Shown here: positions 30,001 to 37,400 of the stretch, in pieces | How positions within the stretch are numbered: the stretch's first letter is position 1 | Layout of the letters: each line of letters starts with the position of its first letter | DNA from: Flavobacterium notoginsengisoli | GTDB taxonomy: Bacteria > Bacteroidota > Bacteroidia > Flavobacteriales > Flavobacteriaceae | Direction: 5' to 3' | DNA: 64,000 nucleotides | NCBI RefSeq assembly: GCF_014207905.1 | Contig: NZ_JACHLB010000001.1 | Coordinates: forward strand, 496,001-560,000 | Made by a program: the position numbers and the translations under genes | The notes under the pieces: generated by a model | What the model saw: only the letters and a program-made list of their open reading frames with translations | Databases searched by the model: none | What the model was told of the DNA's origin: nothing

Positions 30001-33000
30001 GTAACACTTCCTTTGTTTGTAGGACAAGTCGCTGCCGTAGTAGTCGAAATTGTCATTGCAGCAGGGCGATTTAACGCATTAATTGTTCCTGCTGGTACTG
30101 TTTTAGAACAAGAATTTTTGTCTGTAATTCTAACTTCGTAAACACCAGGTGTACTTAAGTTTGCAAAAGTAAGTCCCGCTTGTGGACCAACAACCGCTAC
30201 GCCGTCTCTTATTAAAGTGTAGGTATATTGTGGTGTTCCTCCTCCTACATTTGAAACTGTAATTGTAGCCTGTGTATCACAAGTGTAAGGGGTTGTTATG
30301 CTTGCTTGTCCAGAAATATCTGCTGGCTGATAGATTGTAAATGTATAACTTCTAATACAGTCGTTCGCATCTTTAACTCTAAAACTATAAGAAGTTCCTG
30401 CGACAGAACCTGCTAAATTTCCAAAATGAGTCTGATCTACGAAACCACCAGTACCATTAAATTCAAAAGTAAATGGTGCTAATCCTGTAAGTCCTTCAAG
30501 ATCTACTGAACCCATTCCGCCAAAACAAGTTGCATTATGTGGATCTGATTTTGCAGTTACCTGCACTAAATCGTCTACTTTTTGTTTAATTGTAATCGGA
30601 CATTTATTGAAATCTGAAATTTCGAAAGTATAAGTATCTGCAATTGTAGTACTGTAATCAATTGTTGTTGTTGAAGTCGATCCGCTAGCAACTTGATTAC
30701 CTAAACTGTTTTTAATTACATAATTGTAAGGAATTGTTCCGCCTTCAACTGTAACTTCAATAATGGCTGCTGTTGCACCAGCTTTACAGCTTAATGCTGC
30801 TTTGATTGCTGGTTTAGCGCCCAATTGAGGATTAATTGTTGTATTAGCTGTTTTTACATCACAATTATTTTTGTCAACAATTCTAAAAACATAATCTCCA
30901 ATTGTTGTTACTGGATAAGTAAAGCTTGAAGTTGAAAATTCGGCACTTTTAGGACCATAATTAAGTCCGCCATCACGGCTAACTTCATACGTATAAGGAA
31001 CTCTACCACCTGAAACATTTACTTTTATTGATGCTCCGGTTGTATTATTAAAACATAAATTTGAAGTTTCATCAATTTTTGCGTCAGGTCCGGCTGTTCC
31101 AGAAATAGTAACATCAGTACTTATTAAAGCTGGACAGCCATTAGTATCTGTTCCTGCAACAGTATAAACACCAATTGCTGCACTTACTTCATATTTATCT
31201 GTAGCACTATTATAAACAAAATTAGATGTTGATCCATCTGATTTTTTTGTTAATGTAAAATTATAAGGTCCAACACCTCCTGTTGCGGTTAAAATAACTT
31301 TACCGTCATTTGCACAAGTAGCCGCTTGTGTAGTAGCTGTTACAGTAAATTTAGCTGGAGAACCTACTACAGTTGGAATTGTAAAATTACATCCTGTAGC
31401 TGTTGAGTTATAACGAATTCTTACATCGTATGTTTTTGGCGATAATCCACTAATTGTAACTGGTGAAGTTGTAGATTTTTTCCATGTTCCAGCTGCACCA
31501 CCTTCTGTTGAATATTCAAAATCACCATTAAAGTTTTCAGCATAAATATTGAATGAACCATTAGTTTCTCCATTACATTTTACATTATTAATATCATCAA
31601 CCCTTGCTGTAAAGATTTTATCTGTATTAATTTTAAATGGGAAGTTAACAGACGTTCCACAAGCTCTAGGAGTTTGGAAAACCTTAATATCATCAATAGC
31701 AACGTCATTACCATTGGTTTGTTTAATATTAGAACGAACAATTAATCGTAATGTAGTATTATTACCTGGATCTAATGTAATTGCTGTTTGAGGGAACTTC
31801 TTCCAATCAGAATCTGTATTTGATCTCGGAATATTTCCAGTAGCAAACCAAGAAATTTCGTTACCACTAGCATCTACTAGAGCAATTCTTAAATTAGGAT
31901 CTGTTTTACCTGCTCCAGGCATCATCAAGTTCATGGCATAAAACTCAAACATGATAGGCTGACCCGGAATAACATCATTAATTTGTTTTTCATACAAAAT
32001 AGTAGTTTCCGGAATCTGATCTCCAATATTTACTGCTAAGAATCTTCCTTTTGGATCTGCACCATTTTTAGTATGATCAATTGGATATCTCCAACTCCAA
32101 CCATTAGTTGATGCTTTGTCGATAGAACTTGTTACAGAATAATCACCATCATTAATTGCCTCAGATCCATTACACCATAATGCTGCATCTTTAATTTGTC
32201 TCTCAAAACAGTAATAGAAAGTGTTAATACCAGGAGACTGCGTATTCGCTCCACTACCAAAACTTTCATCTAATAATATACTATTTGTAGTAGCAGATAA
32301 TACTTGATAATCTACTGTAATAATATGATCTCCTTGAGGTACATTTAAAAATACGTTAGGCTGAGCTGTATTCGTATTTGGCATACCATCTAAATAATAT
32401 TGGTAGCTAAATTTAGGATCACCACTACCTCCATTTACAGTAACAGTACTTGTTGCCGTTCCATCACAATTATAAACTGTAGTTCCAAGCTGAATATTTG
32501 GTTTTGCTGGTTTAGGATCAATAGTAATGTTTGTCATTACATATTCACAACTACCACCTGGAGCCGAATCTCTAATTTTTACTGTATGAGTTCCTGGATC
32601 AAGGTATCCCTCATTTGCACTTGACCACCCCACTATAGGACTAATGTAATATTGATATGGCGGAGTTCCTCCTTGTGGATTCGTAATTCTAACAATACCT
32701 TTAAGTTCATCTCCTTCAGGTCCACAACCAGATAAACCTGCAACACCAGCAGAAGCTGTTAATGCAGTTGTTGCTCCGATGTTTACAGTTTGTCCAGCGT
32801 CAGTACAATAATTTCCGCTATTAACACCAGACTTTGCATATCTAACAACAATCGTATATTGTCCAGGAGCTCGAGACCAGGATTTAGTAGCTGAAAAGCT
32901 TCCTCCATCAATACTATATTGAAGTGTATAGCTCTTTGCATCTATAACATTTACACTAATCGTTCCAGATTCTCCACATTTTCCATTTGTCACTGCAATA

Positions 33001-34346
33001 GTATATTCTGGTTTGTCAATTGGAGCCACAGTAATGGTTTTATCAACGCTACATCCATTAAGGTCTGTAACACGCATCACATAAGATCCCGATTGTAGCA
33101 CCGTATATTTACCATTTGGAACAAGTTCAAAAGCACCGCCGGCATAACTTATATAATAGATATAAGGTTTAGTTCCCCCGCTTGCACTTCCAGTAATTAC
33201 TCCATTTCTACAGCTTGTTAAGGTTGTAGTCTGTGAAGAATTATTTACAATCGCACTAGCTGCCGTAAGAGTTGCTGTTTGCGAATCTGTAGCACACCCA
33301 CCTTCTATACTTGTAACTATTGTATAAGAACCCGCTGCCACATTTGAGAATGTATATTCTGAAATAGTTGAAGGTCCAAAAGAAGCTACTGCTGGCTTTG
33401 TTGTATCAGTACCAGCATAAAGTTTATAATTATATTGATTATTTAATGTATTAGCAACCACTTTAATGCTACCGTTTTGACCCGAGCACGAAGGTTGTGT
33501 TGCTGTTACTGTAGAAGAAAAATTAATAGTAGTAACAACGATACCTTTTACATTAAAAACACAACTTTCTGGTACATCTTTTAATCTAATGAAAACATTA
33601 TAAGTTCCCGCAGTAGTCACGTCAAAAGTGTTACTGTCTTGCCAAACATTTGCAGCTGGATTTGGTGTAAAGCTATATTCATATCTACTTCCAAAATTAC
33701 TTGCAACAATTCTTCCAGGAATAGTACAATTATTGGAGTCTTTAACGATATCACTTTTAACAATTCCGCTTGGGTCTACTTCATTTTTATAAACGTTAAA
33801 ATAAAACACAAATTCAGTAGCGTCTGCATATCTTATTTTTACACGAAATTCACCTGCAGCATTTGCATTATAGTTTGGTCCATTGGCTACATCTGCCCAA
33901 GTACAAGTATTTCCTGTATTAGCACAATCAGAATTAGCCATTGGAGCACAACCTCCCGTTCTTCTTTGCCACGTAATAAGAGTAGCATTAGTGATTCCCG
34001 TTTCTATTAACCTAGAGTCATTAAGTCCACACAGAAATAATTTAGGAAGCTTTTTACCATCATTAGGACACTCTGCAACAACTCCAGCATAATTACCTTG
34101 AGCGTATTTAATAACCGGGTTTGGAATCTCTGGTACAGCTTCCTCTTTAAGGGTTCCCCCACCATCATTTGCATCAAGGCTAAATGGATTAGCGGACTGA
34201 TCGGTTTTTACAAATAAATTCCCATTTGAACTTGAAGCAAATTTTGAATTAAATGCAATTCCATTTTGTGCATGGGAGACAAAATTGAATAGCAGAACTA
34301 AAGCAAAAAACAGCGTTCTTAAAGTAGTAGGTTTTTTCATAATCAT
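18054..34346 (-). CDS. sprB: giant SprB-like gliding motility adhesin (5430 aa)
   Basis: A signal peptide (MKKPTTLRTLFFALVLLFNFVSHAQ) begins at residue 3; the ATG at 34340 is an equally good start. The body is some fifty degenerate SprB-type repeats of about 100 residues. Each has a GG-x-x-P-Y-x-Y core, an AGxY strand and a VxDxxGC end, with conserved Cys likely forming disulfides. A distinct beta-sandwich-like insert is near residues 688-900. The last 87 residues are a gliding-associated type B C-terminal domain (CMPNYFTPNG, FDIFDRYGRVV, KWDGKYNGNELPTGDYWYVL), the type IX export signal. The gene order and next-door sprF identify it as the SprB counterpart; F. johnsoniae SprB is larger (about 6500 aa). 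It should be carried along the cell surface by the gliding motor. Confidence 0.93.
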   Translation of the reverse strand: MIMKKPTTLRTLFFALVLLFNFVSHAQNGIAFNSKFASSSNGNLFVKTDQSANPFSLDANDGGGTLKEEAVPEIPNPVIKYAQGNYAGVVAECPNDGKKLPKLFLCGLNDSRLIETGITNATLITWQRRTGGCAPMANSDCANTGNTCTWADVANGPNYNANAAGEFRVKIRYADATEFVFYFNVYKNEVDPSGIVKSDIVKDSNNCTIPGRIVASNFGSRYEYSFTPNPAANVWQDSNTFDVTTAGTYNVFIRLKDVPESCVFNVKGIVVTTINFSSTVTATQPSCSGQNGSIKVVANTLNNQYNYKLYAGTDTTKPAVASFGPSTISEYTFSNVAAGSYTIVTSIEGGCATDSQTATLTAASAIVNNSSQTTTLTSCRNGVITGSASGGTKPYIYYISYAGGAFELVPNGKYTVLQSGSYVMRVTDLNGCSVDKTITVAPIDKPEYTIAVTNGKCGESGTISVNVIDAKSYTLQYSIDGGSFSATKSWSRAPGQYTIVVRYAKSGVNSGNYCTDAGQTVNIGATTALTASAGVAGLSGCGPEGDELKGIVRITNPQGGTPPYQYYISPIVGWSSANEGYLDPGTHTVKIRDSAPGGSCEYVMTNITIDPKPAKPNIQLGTTVYNCDGTATSTVTVNGGSGDPKFSYQYYLDGMPNTNTAQPNVFLNVPQGDHIITVDYQVLSATTNSILLDESFGSGANTQSPGINTFYYCFERQIKDAALWCNGSEAINDGDYSVTSSIDKASTNGWSWRYPIDHTKNGADPKGRFLAVNIGDQIPETTILYEKQINDVIPGQPIMFEFYAMNLMMPGAGKTDPNLRIALVDASGNEISWFATGNIPRSNTDSDWKKFPQTAITLDPGNNTTLRLIVRSNIKQTNGNDVAIDDIKVFQTPRACGTSVNFPFKINTDKIFTARVDDINNVKCNGETNGSFNIYAENFNGDFEYSTEGGAAGTWKKSTTSPVTISGLSPKTYDVRIRYNSTATGCNFTIPTVVGSPAKFTVTATTQAATCANDGKVILTATGGVGPYNFTLTKKSDGSTSNFVYNSATDKYEVSAAIGVYTVAGTDTNGCPALISTDVTISGTAGPDAKIDETSNLCFNNTTGASIKVNVSGGRVPYTYEVSRDGGLNYGPKSAEFSTSSFTYPVTTIGDYVFRIVDKNNCDVKTANTTINPQLGAKPAIKAALSCKAGATAAIIEVTVEGGTIPYNYVIKNSLGNQVASGSTSTTTIDYSTTIADTYTFEISDFNKCPITIKQKVDDLVQVTAKSDPHNATCFGGMGSVDLEGLTGLAPFTFEFNGTGGFVDQTHFGNLAGSVAGTSYSFRVKDANDCIRSYTFTIYQPADISGQASITTPYTCDTQATITVSNVGGGTPQYTYTLIRDGVAVVGPQAGLTFANLSTPGVYEVRITDKNSCSKTVPAGTINALNRPAAMTISTTTAATCPTNKGSVTITNVRNSSGVVITGALEYRIIAPITAGPNTTGIFNGLDANVEYTFEVRDANQCKFTDKHTIAPPASFTVGSKSTPVKCFGDSNGTATFTVTGIAAGTNYSYKVDALPVVNGTSTASPFDITIPGLSAGSHSIVVTNLTTNCPITENVIVGGPTAALALNAPTLTHVTCLVKGTAEINAVNGSGSYTYTVTPTSPAGTPKVQVNDNKFINLDAGDYSVSVTDLTGCTVTGQTFTINGSVNPSATISVTSSYCAGGAGATLIATPSVAPQPNPNYEYSLDGVNYQGSGTFPGLTPGKYTITVRDIVTGCTADLAEQTIAAPLSASAKIDTDLTCDPTSPEAIIGVTIQDGYPDYRYRTNTTGAPFTGLYTNVAAGSNTFTVPRLAGTYYFEITDSKGCTVVISQTVNSTVKPDFTTSKVDVLCKGNSTGSITVNATPVGTFTYEVTPISPAGAKITQTTNLFENLGAGSYSVVVIDAKKCASDPKTVTIIEPINGLNATADVDVKLSCDTSNGPQAATIEVTASGGTPFPAPNLYRYSYNGQTPVTSNTYSTTTAGNVTVEVFDASGCSYVVPTGVTIDALDPPQLLTITPSNAITCAAGNANLTLAFTHGVGPFKYEITSPTASIVSVNGTNRNHTFNNLTPGHYYFRVTDANNCTITGDYEILDVVAIQSVGKMISNVTCNGANNGSIEFTVSGNRTGDYTYTLVGDVTGTITSTPAVLGDVITYSGLSGGQKYTFTVTNTATQCFAISEVTLTEPVAITAFAATASHVYCSNAKTDIKLSATATGTTLYYALVKTGDPAPTFPADYNTTGVFNKDTSVDGLSYTGYVINKDGNCRQNIPVNIITDTPPTINPITAAQCYSGTNFNVTITGSTYNNLNITYGLDGTYDTNPVKTITGPGTYTLGIKDDHGCERTTSITVNDILTIKADLIKDLTCTTVPPTATAAQIDLSATGGDGINYTYEYKLGTGGTYASTGTTFNPTVDGDYYFRVTSDGCSTETTVAVNVTIPVPPAITNISEVQSIKCNGDETAAISITTDDTRGVGPFTFRVERTSPTYQDYGAQTTGLAAGDYTVTVTDSKGCTGTGNINIAQPNAITFTLDKVNIQCTGGTYTLGSVIVQNVMGGTAPFTYYITNNFGDIIPFNPYAATARENHTFNDLINFGIYTVTAVDANGCKHSEDISITSPPSDLLVVIDTSAPNCSSGTAVVTVKASPLGTNYTFGILTSNVPPFSTSFVAPDVVGGDTKTFTGLTPGVTYTFVVHDGDTGCDFVNTANIPIPGNSTLAPVVTAKNVSCKGANDGSVSINISGYDAAATSISYQIFTNQSNLPVTGVLTYNVGDPQPITYPALPAVGNMVPGYYYITFTENGGPNNGCKKASDPFYIKESSVELSVKATILKNENCSTLGTIIAEAKDGTGPYSYFVNTTGALPTVSSAWQTSGTFNLAAGTYYIFAKDSYDCIKQATTTIVLPKDPDPDFSLAVADRCVAQGNFVVNVTITDPTPTMAPYTISVNGGGFVGVTGTTYAATGLNSGTQTIIVKNKNGCPITHTIDINEKPTAKADPTKVIACAADGTTIEDAIIHVTITKGTGDFEYSYKKDSDPYTAFVPVGTGLTAFDFTVTSANAGTYTFQIRDVNNCIAQTSSVIIEPNVPIIPTVTPVQPLCYGGSNGSIELSATGGKGTYTYTLTRTLPAPAAPVVQTNNGVFTGLAAGSFTYIIKDDLGCEVTGPAVLGEPADLVLGTPTIDQPKCGPNNAPQQAKVVLSATGGTGTYEYSFNNSAFSTETTYYVTENGASQNISYAIRDANNCPKTGSVNILWLNPPTDFDFNQPDPITCSRLTTSVEIQNVTNGIGPLSYQIVSPLSAAVNNFANPVFTNLLPGDYVFQVTDANGCIKQLPYKVEDVIKIDIKGQSITNITCLGADDGKASFLVTGFETGTNTGYNYVLDTNGAVAMTSGTIDLTLLTPGPHRITVTDTETDCSDFIDFNIDTITTALDFSMVVTPLGCKTTGAVNVTAAGGWGTYTYTVTEPAPGSAVLPSNTDGIFTGLTKAGTYSVSVKDANGCVVTKPFDLTTPIEPVASIDAASVYCYTGTGAGQGATIIVNATTPGTPAYTPVYQYSIDNGVTWSGTNTFVDLGPGTYQITVKDQFGCEAVTSVPVEIKGQIFASAKKQTEIFCGPVDGSIKLEVIGGYAPFSYTVTKDGILDSTPIPFPSATATTADYAVNGATGAGTYTFTITDAHSCPVTTNAVIMTNPTLITYNATPTSPSCDTTQGNGANGQILVELTGAALADNQQYTFTLTPTVGLPVTQNIGLFTGLAAGTYSVTVSSARSCPVTQNNIIIAAPALAVADATATAFTCTPANVIRETVVTVTGNHGGATEPIANFTYSDNGTDWYTTNTFKVFDNGSIQHLTYYVKDLKGCVDSFDLDVNPFPQLVSATPSLVTLADCKNGGLETIRVDIVGGATPYNFEYQVSVDGASYSTPATAVNPGDNTFNYVAPQAGHTYQFKITDVTTGCTVISSAYEVKLYDLMTVTATASTMVSCDGFNDGAITINIENYTGLYDYRVLLAGAPVAGATGTNIDAATNNPYVITGLLAGLNYTVEVTQNTYPECTVTSNTVEITQPTPVDISLINITVKNQNCQTSTTGAVITVDPASISGGTPGYVYAFVPAGTTPVDADYQSSNIKSFITAQVAPLFDSYDVYVKDINGCNRFQNVHISLDPMPVINSVTVASQCASAAGYRIDIAATGLAKLQYSLDGVQYQDDNFFIVTDPGDYTVWVWDKNQCAVKATTPVTVFEPLTLRAETTLPICNNADGTITLFATGGSVTPANNYVYTKDNWLTSQVNSDFTGLSSGVYTFKVRDLGTNCEKEITEEITVPTSILGMVLTPRKVSCKGFSDGAISVSISDTNDNPVYTYSISGPGVNIVDQVSSEFKNLAYGTYTVTVKSGRGCELPMSILVDEPAEVVATTSYTEFACTTGNTRNNATISIDNVTGGSGKYILYQFIKGTDILQSGTSTTYTVNDRTGGTYTVKVFDENGCVGTSATPIQIAPFTSLDDITFTVTTPITCVNNETIQVNVPITGTLTAPLEYTISGTNGTVFAPVMNNTGLFSGLGIGDYLISVLNPATGCVISDYHHVFNPNTFVLDVKAIQTEICYGTSDGNVEITMVDTQPLPSDEAGIFDYTITGPTGNVTGRTTGVTLPLTGLIAGKYTIVARLVNSPECEVTGAFEITQPVTPLTITVSHTRITCAAGGNDGTISVAVDGGWPGGHFFELVGPVSHDYSEEFYFENLTPGHYIVNVKDSEGCIASDVVDLVIPDPIQFTAVATTPVLTCYGDDNGIITVSIPTGGEGANYTYTLNHTTADGEVITSIPQDSNVFTGLIAGNYTVTVVDSFGCQATSANVTINNPVKVEASLAQETRVTCLTDATLTLTATGGTGPYTYSEDGITSLGSFNSSVTFSVSVGAHRYFVTDNLGCVSEASGEVKVSPIEPLTIELDLNYAHVNCTGENSAIVNAVAKGGLGNYQYSLLDSAKNEIRPAQADGLFTQLYAGTYFVHVMSEDCQRDEQFVVTETLTALNSDYTVEPVKCNGDKTGKITITASGGTGVIKYAIEPHLDQFLDNGVFDGLAAGTYTVLVQDILGCINSHEITVDQPGILIAYEVPNSMIPEICEGDKDGAFSIEIAGGTAPYFASLDNEKGPFVPVNGTTVDYTGLSGGTHTVYVRDTNLCSIPVQVNMPEPVILNPIAEVTYDCIDNAQANRVVVTVDASNTNPADIDYALDNGTFQPSNIFTNVAPGQHFIVARHTNDCRKQTVPFTINAVAELDLVDVTNSSKDINILEVKASGGIAPYEYSFNGEAFSSSNTYRIYKTGDYPVTVRDKNGCEKTIILHGIFYDFCMPNYFTPNGTGTNTTIGPDCGALAYKELTFDIFDRYGRVVAKYRVGQKWDGKYNGNELPTGDYWYVLKLNDPKDPREFVGHFTLYR
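18057..18317 (-). other. type B C-terminal sorting domain of SprB
   Basis: This codes residues 5344-5430 with the pattern PNYFTPNG, ending GHFTLYR. This is the gliding motility-associated C-terminal domain (TIGR04131-like) that directs type IX secretion. The usual DGxND motif after TPNG is replaced by TGTNTTIGPDCG, a diverged form. Confidence 0.85.
31640..32285 (-). other. non-repeat domain inserted in SprB
   Basis: Residues about 688-900 break the SprB repeat pattern. The sequence (ILLDESFGSGAN, GDYSVTSSIDKAS, NGWSWRYPIDHT, FEFYAMNLMMPG, NDVAIDDIKVFQT) resembles a jelly-roll or MAM/CBM-like ligand domain: an opening DESFG strand, a mid WSW segment and a closing AIDDIKV strand. It is a candidate binding site for polysaccharide or other cells; the assignment rests on pattern only. 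Confidence 0.6.
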
Positions 34347-34423
34347 TTTTTTGTTACTTCTATTTTATAGCTAAGGGGCATTAGTCTATAAAACCATTTA
34401 TTTTTGATAACATTTATTTCAAC

Positions 34424-34448
34424 GTCTCTCTCCAAATTGAAGAGAGAC
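34424..34448. repeat. hairpin in the sprD-sprB spacer
   Basis: GTCTCTCT (34424-34431) pairs with AGAGAGAC (34441-34448). There is no T tract on the minus strand, so it is more likely an RNA stability or processing hairpin than a terminator. Confidence 0.5.
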
Positions 34449-34466
34449 TATTTTATACTTTCTTTA

Positions 34467-37400
34467 TTAATTCTCGACTTTTACAATGGCCATTCTTCCG
34501 TTATAAGGTTTATTGCCTTTTGCCTCCAATGCTTTTGTAGCTTCTTGTAAACCATCAAACTTCTCGTAGTAGATGTAATATTTACTTGTTGTTACATTGT
34601 AAAAGAAATTAATATCTGTTCTTCCGGCAGCAACTGCTTTCGTTAAGAATTCATCACGTTTCTGAACACTGTTGTGAACCGCAAGAATTAAATAATAACC
34701 ACTATCAGAATTTTTAATATTCTTAATAATCTGCATGTTTGACTGCTCTTCACCAAAATCAAAATCATTTGCCGTCAATGGCGTATTACTTATTTTAGTT
34801 GTCTCTTTTATACGTTTAAGAGCAGCAACGTCCTGTGCATATCTTCCTTGATCATTCTCATAAGCAGCACGTTTAATTCTACGTTTACGCTCAATTTCAG
34901 TTTCCGTTTTGATACGCTCTAAATCTGCTATTAATGCAGCGCCTTGTTGTTCCATTCTCAACTGAGCTGCTTTCAACTCGTTTATCTTCTCTAAATAAGC
35001 CTTGTTTAAAGGATCATTTTTAGGGAATTTTTTAAGCCTGTCATTATATAGATTAGTCATCTTCGCAATTTCATTTTTCATGCTAGTGTTTGCATCAGCA
35101 ATCTGTAATTTCAATGCTTCAATTTGACTGTTCTCTGCCGCTACACTTTTGAATGGTTTTGGCTCTCTATAAATTCCTTTTTCACTTAAATCATTCTCCT
35201 CTTTTAAGTCATTCAAGTCTTTTTGTTTATTAGCAACTGTTGCTGTAAACTGCGCTAATAACTCATTCTGCATTTTACTTGTATTCGCAATAGATGCCGT
35301 CAACTCTTCGATAGCTTTTGCCGTTGCATCTTTGTTAGCTGCTTCAGCTGCCAATCTAGCTTTTTCTGCTTCAGCATCCGCTTTTGCTTTTGCTTCAGCC
35401 GCTAATCTTTCTTGACGAGCCTGTTCTTCTAATCTTGCTTTCTCCTCGGCCGCTTGCTGTAATTTCAACGCATCTGCATCTGCTTTCGCTTTTGCTTCTG
35501 CAGCTAATCTTGTTTTCTCAGCTTCAGCATCCGCTTTTGCTTTTGCATCTGCAGCCAATTTAGCTAAACGAGCTTCTTCTGCTAATCTTGCTTTCTCTTC
35601 AGCAGCTTGTTTTATTCTTAATGTTTCAGCATCTGCTTTCGCTTTTGCTTCGGCAGCCAATCTTGCTTTCTCTGCTTCTGCATCCGCTTTAGCTTTTGCA
35701 TCGGCAGCCAATTTAGCCTGACGTGCTTCTTCTGCTAATCTTGCTTTTTCATCTGCAGCTTGTTTCGCTTTTAATGCTTCTGCATCTGCTTTTGCTTTAG
35801 CATCAGCTGCTAATTTCGCTTGACGAGCATTTTCTTCTTCTTGTAATCTTTTCGTTTCAGCATCTGCTTTTGCTTTTGCAGTAGCTTCAGCATCTGCTTT
35901 TACTTTTGCATCAGCTAATAATTTTGCTTGTAAAGCTGCCATATCTGCTTTCGCTTTTGCATCTGCAGCTACTTTTGCTTCTAGCGCTTCTGCGTCTGTC
36001 TTAGCTTTTGCATCTGCTGCCAATTTAGCTTGACGTGCTTCTTCTGCTTGTTTTGCTTTCAATGCTTCTGCATCTGCTTTAGCTTTTGCATCAGCAGCTA
36101 ATTTCGCCTGACGAGCCTCTTCTGCCAATCTAGCTTTATCTTCAGCAGCTTGTTTTGCTTTTAATGCTTCAGCATCAGCTTTGGCTTTCGCTTCAGCGGC
36201 TAATCTTGCTTTTTCTGCTTCTGCATCCGCCTTAGCTTTTGCGTCTGCCGCTAATTTAGCTTGACGAGCATCCTCAGCTTCTTGTAATTTTTTCGCTTCA
36301 GCATCGGCTTTTGCTTTTGCAGTAGCTTCAGCATCTGCTTTCACTCTTGCGTCGGCAATTAATTTAGCTTGTAAAGCTTCCATATCAGCTTTTGCTTTCG
36401 CATCGGCAGCCAATCTTGCTTTCTCAGCTTCTGCATCTGCTTTCGCTTTGGCTTCTGCTGCTAATCTTACTTTTTCTGCTTCGGCATCTGCTTTTGCTTT
36501 TGCATCGGCTGCTAATTTAGCTTTAGCTGCAGCTTCGGCGTCTGCTTTCGCTTTTGCATCTGCGACCAATTTAGCTTGAAGTGCTTCTGCATCTGCCTTA
36601 GCTTTTGCATCTGCTGCTAATTTAGCCTGACGCGCCTCTTCAGCTTGTTTTATTTTTAATGCTTCCGCATCTGCTTTTGCTTTTGCTTCAGCCGCAATAA
36701 GAGCTTGTCTTGCTTCTTCATCTGCTTTGGCTTTTGCATCTGCTGCTAGTTTTTCTTTTTGTGCTGCTTCTTCAGCTGCTTTTGCTTTAGCGTCTGCGGC
36801 CAATTTAGCTTTATTTGCTGCATCAATAGATGCTTTCGTTTTTGCTTCTGCAGCGGCTTTTGCTTTCGCTTCTGCTGCTAATCTTGCCTGTAATGCATCT
36901 GAATCTGCTTTCGCTTTTGCATCTGCTGCTAAAATAGATTGCATATCTGCAGCTTCTGCCTTCGCTTTTGCTTCTGCTTTACGTTTTGCCTCTGCAGCAT
37001 CTGCTTTTGCTTTATTATCTGCAATAAGTTTAATTCTCGCTGCTTCCGCATCTGCTTTCGCTTTTTCTGCTGCTGCTAATCTTGCTTGTCTTGCCGCTTC
37101 AGCATCGGCTTTTGCTTTATCAGCAGCTAATTGTGCTGCTGTTTTTTGCGGAGCTGGAGCAGGTTTTGCGGCTTCTGCTTTCGCTTTAGCTGCGGCTTCT
37201 GCATCAGCTTTTGCTTTTGCATCAGCTGCCAATTTCAATTTCATTGCTTCTGCATCGGCTTTCGCTTTATCAGCAGCTAATTGTGCTTGTGTTTTTGGTG
37301 CAGCTGCAGCTGGCTTATTTGCTGCTGCTTGTGCTCTTGCAGCAGCGGCGGCATCTACTCTTGCTTTATTGTCTGCAGCTAATTTAATTCTACGCTCTTC

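Noticed and set aside
18054..34346. SprB gene as a polyketide or non-ribosomal peptide gene because of its size
   Set aside because: The protein has a signal peptide, SprB repeats and a type IX sorting domain, and no catalytic motifs.
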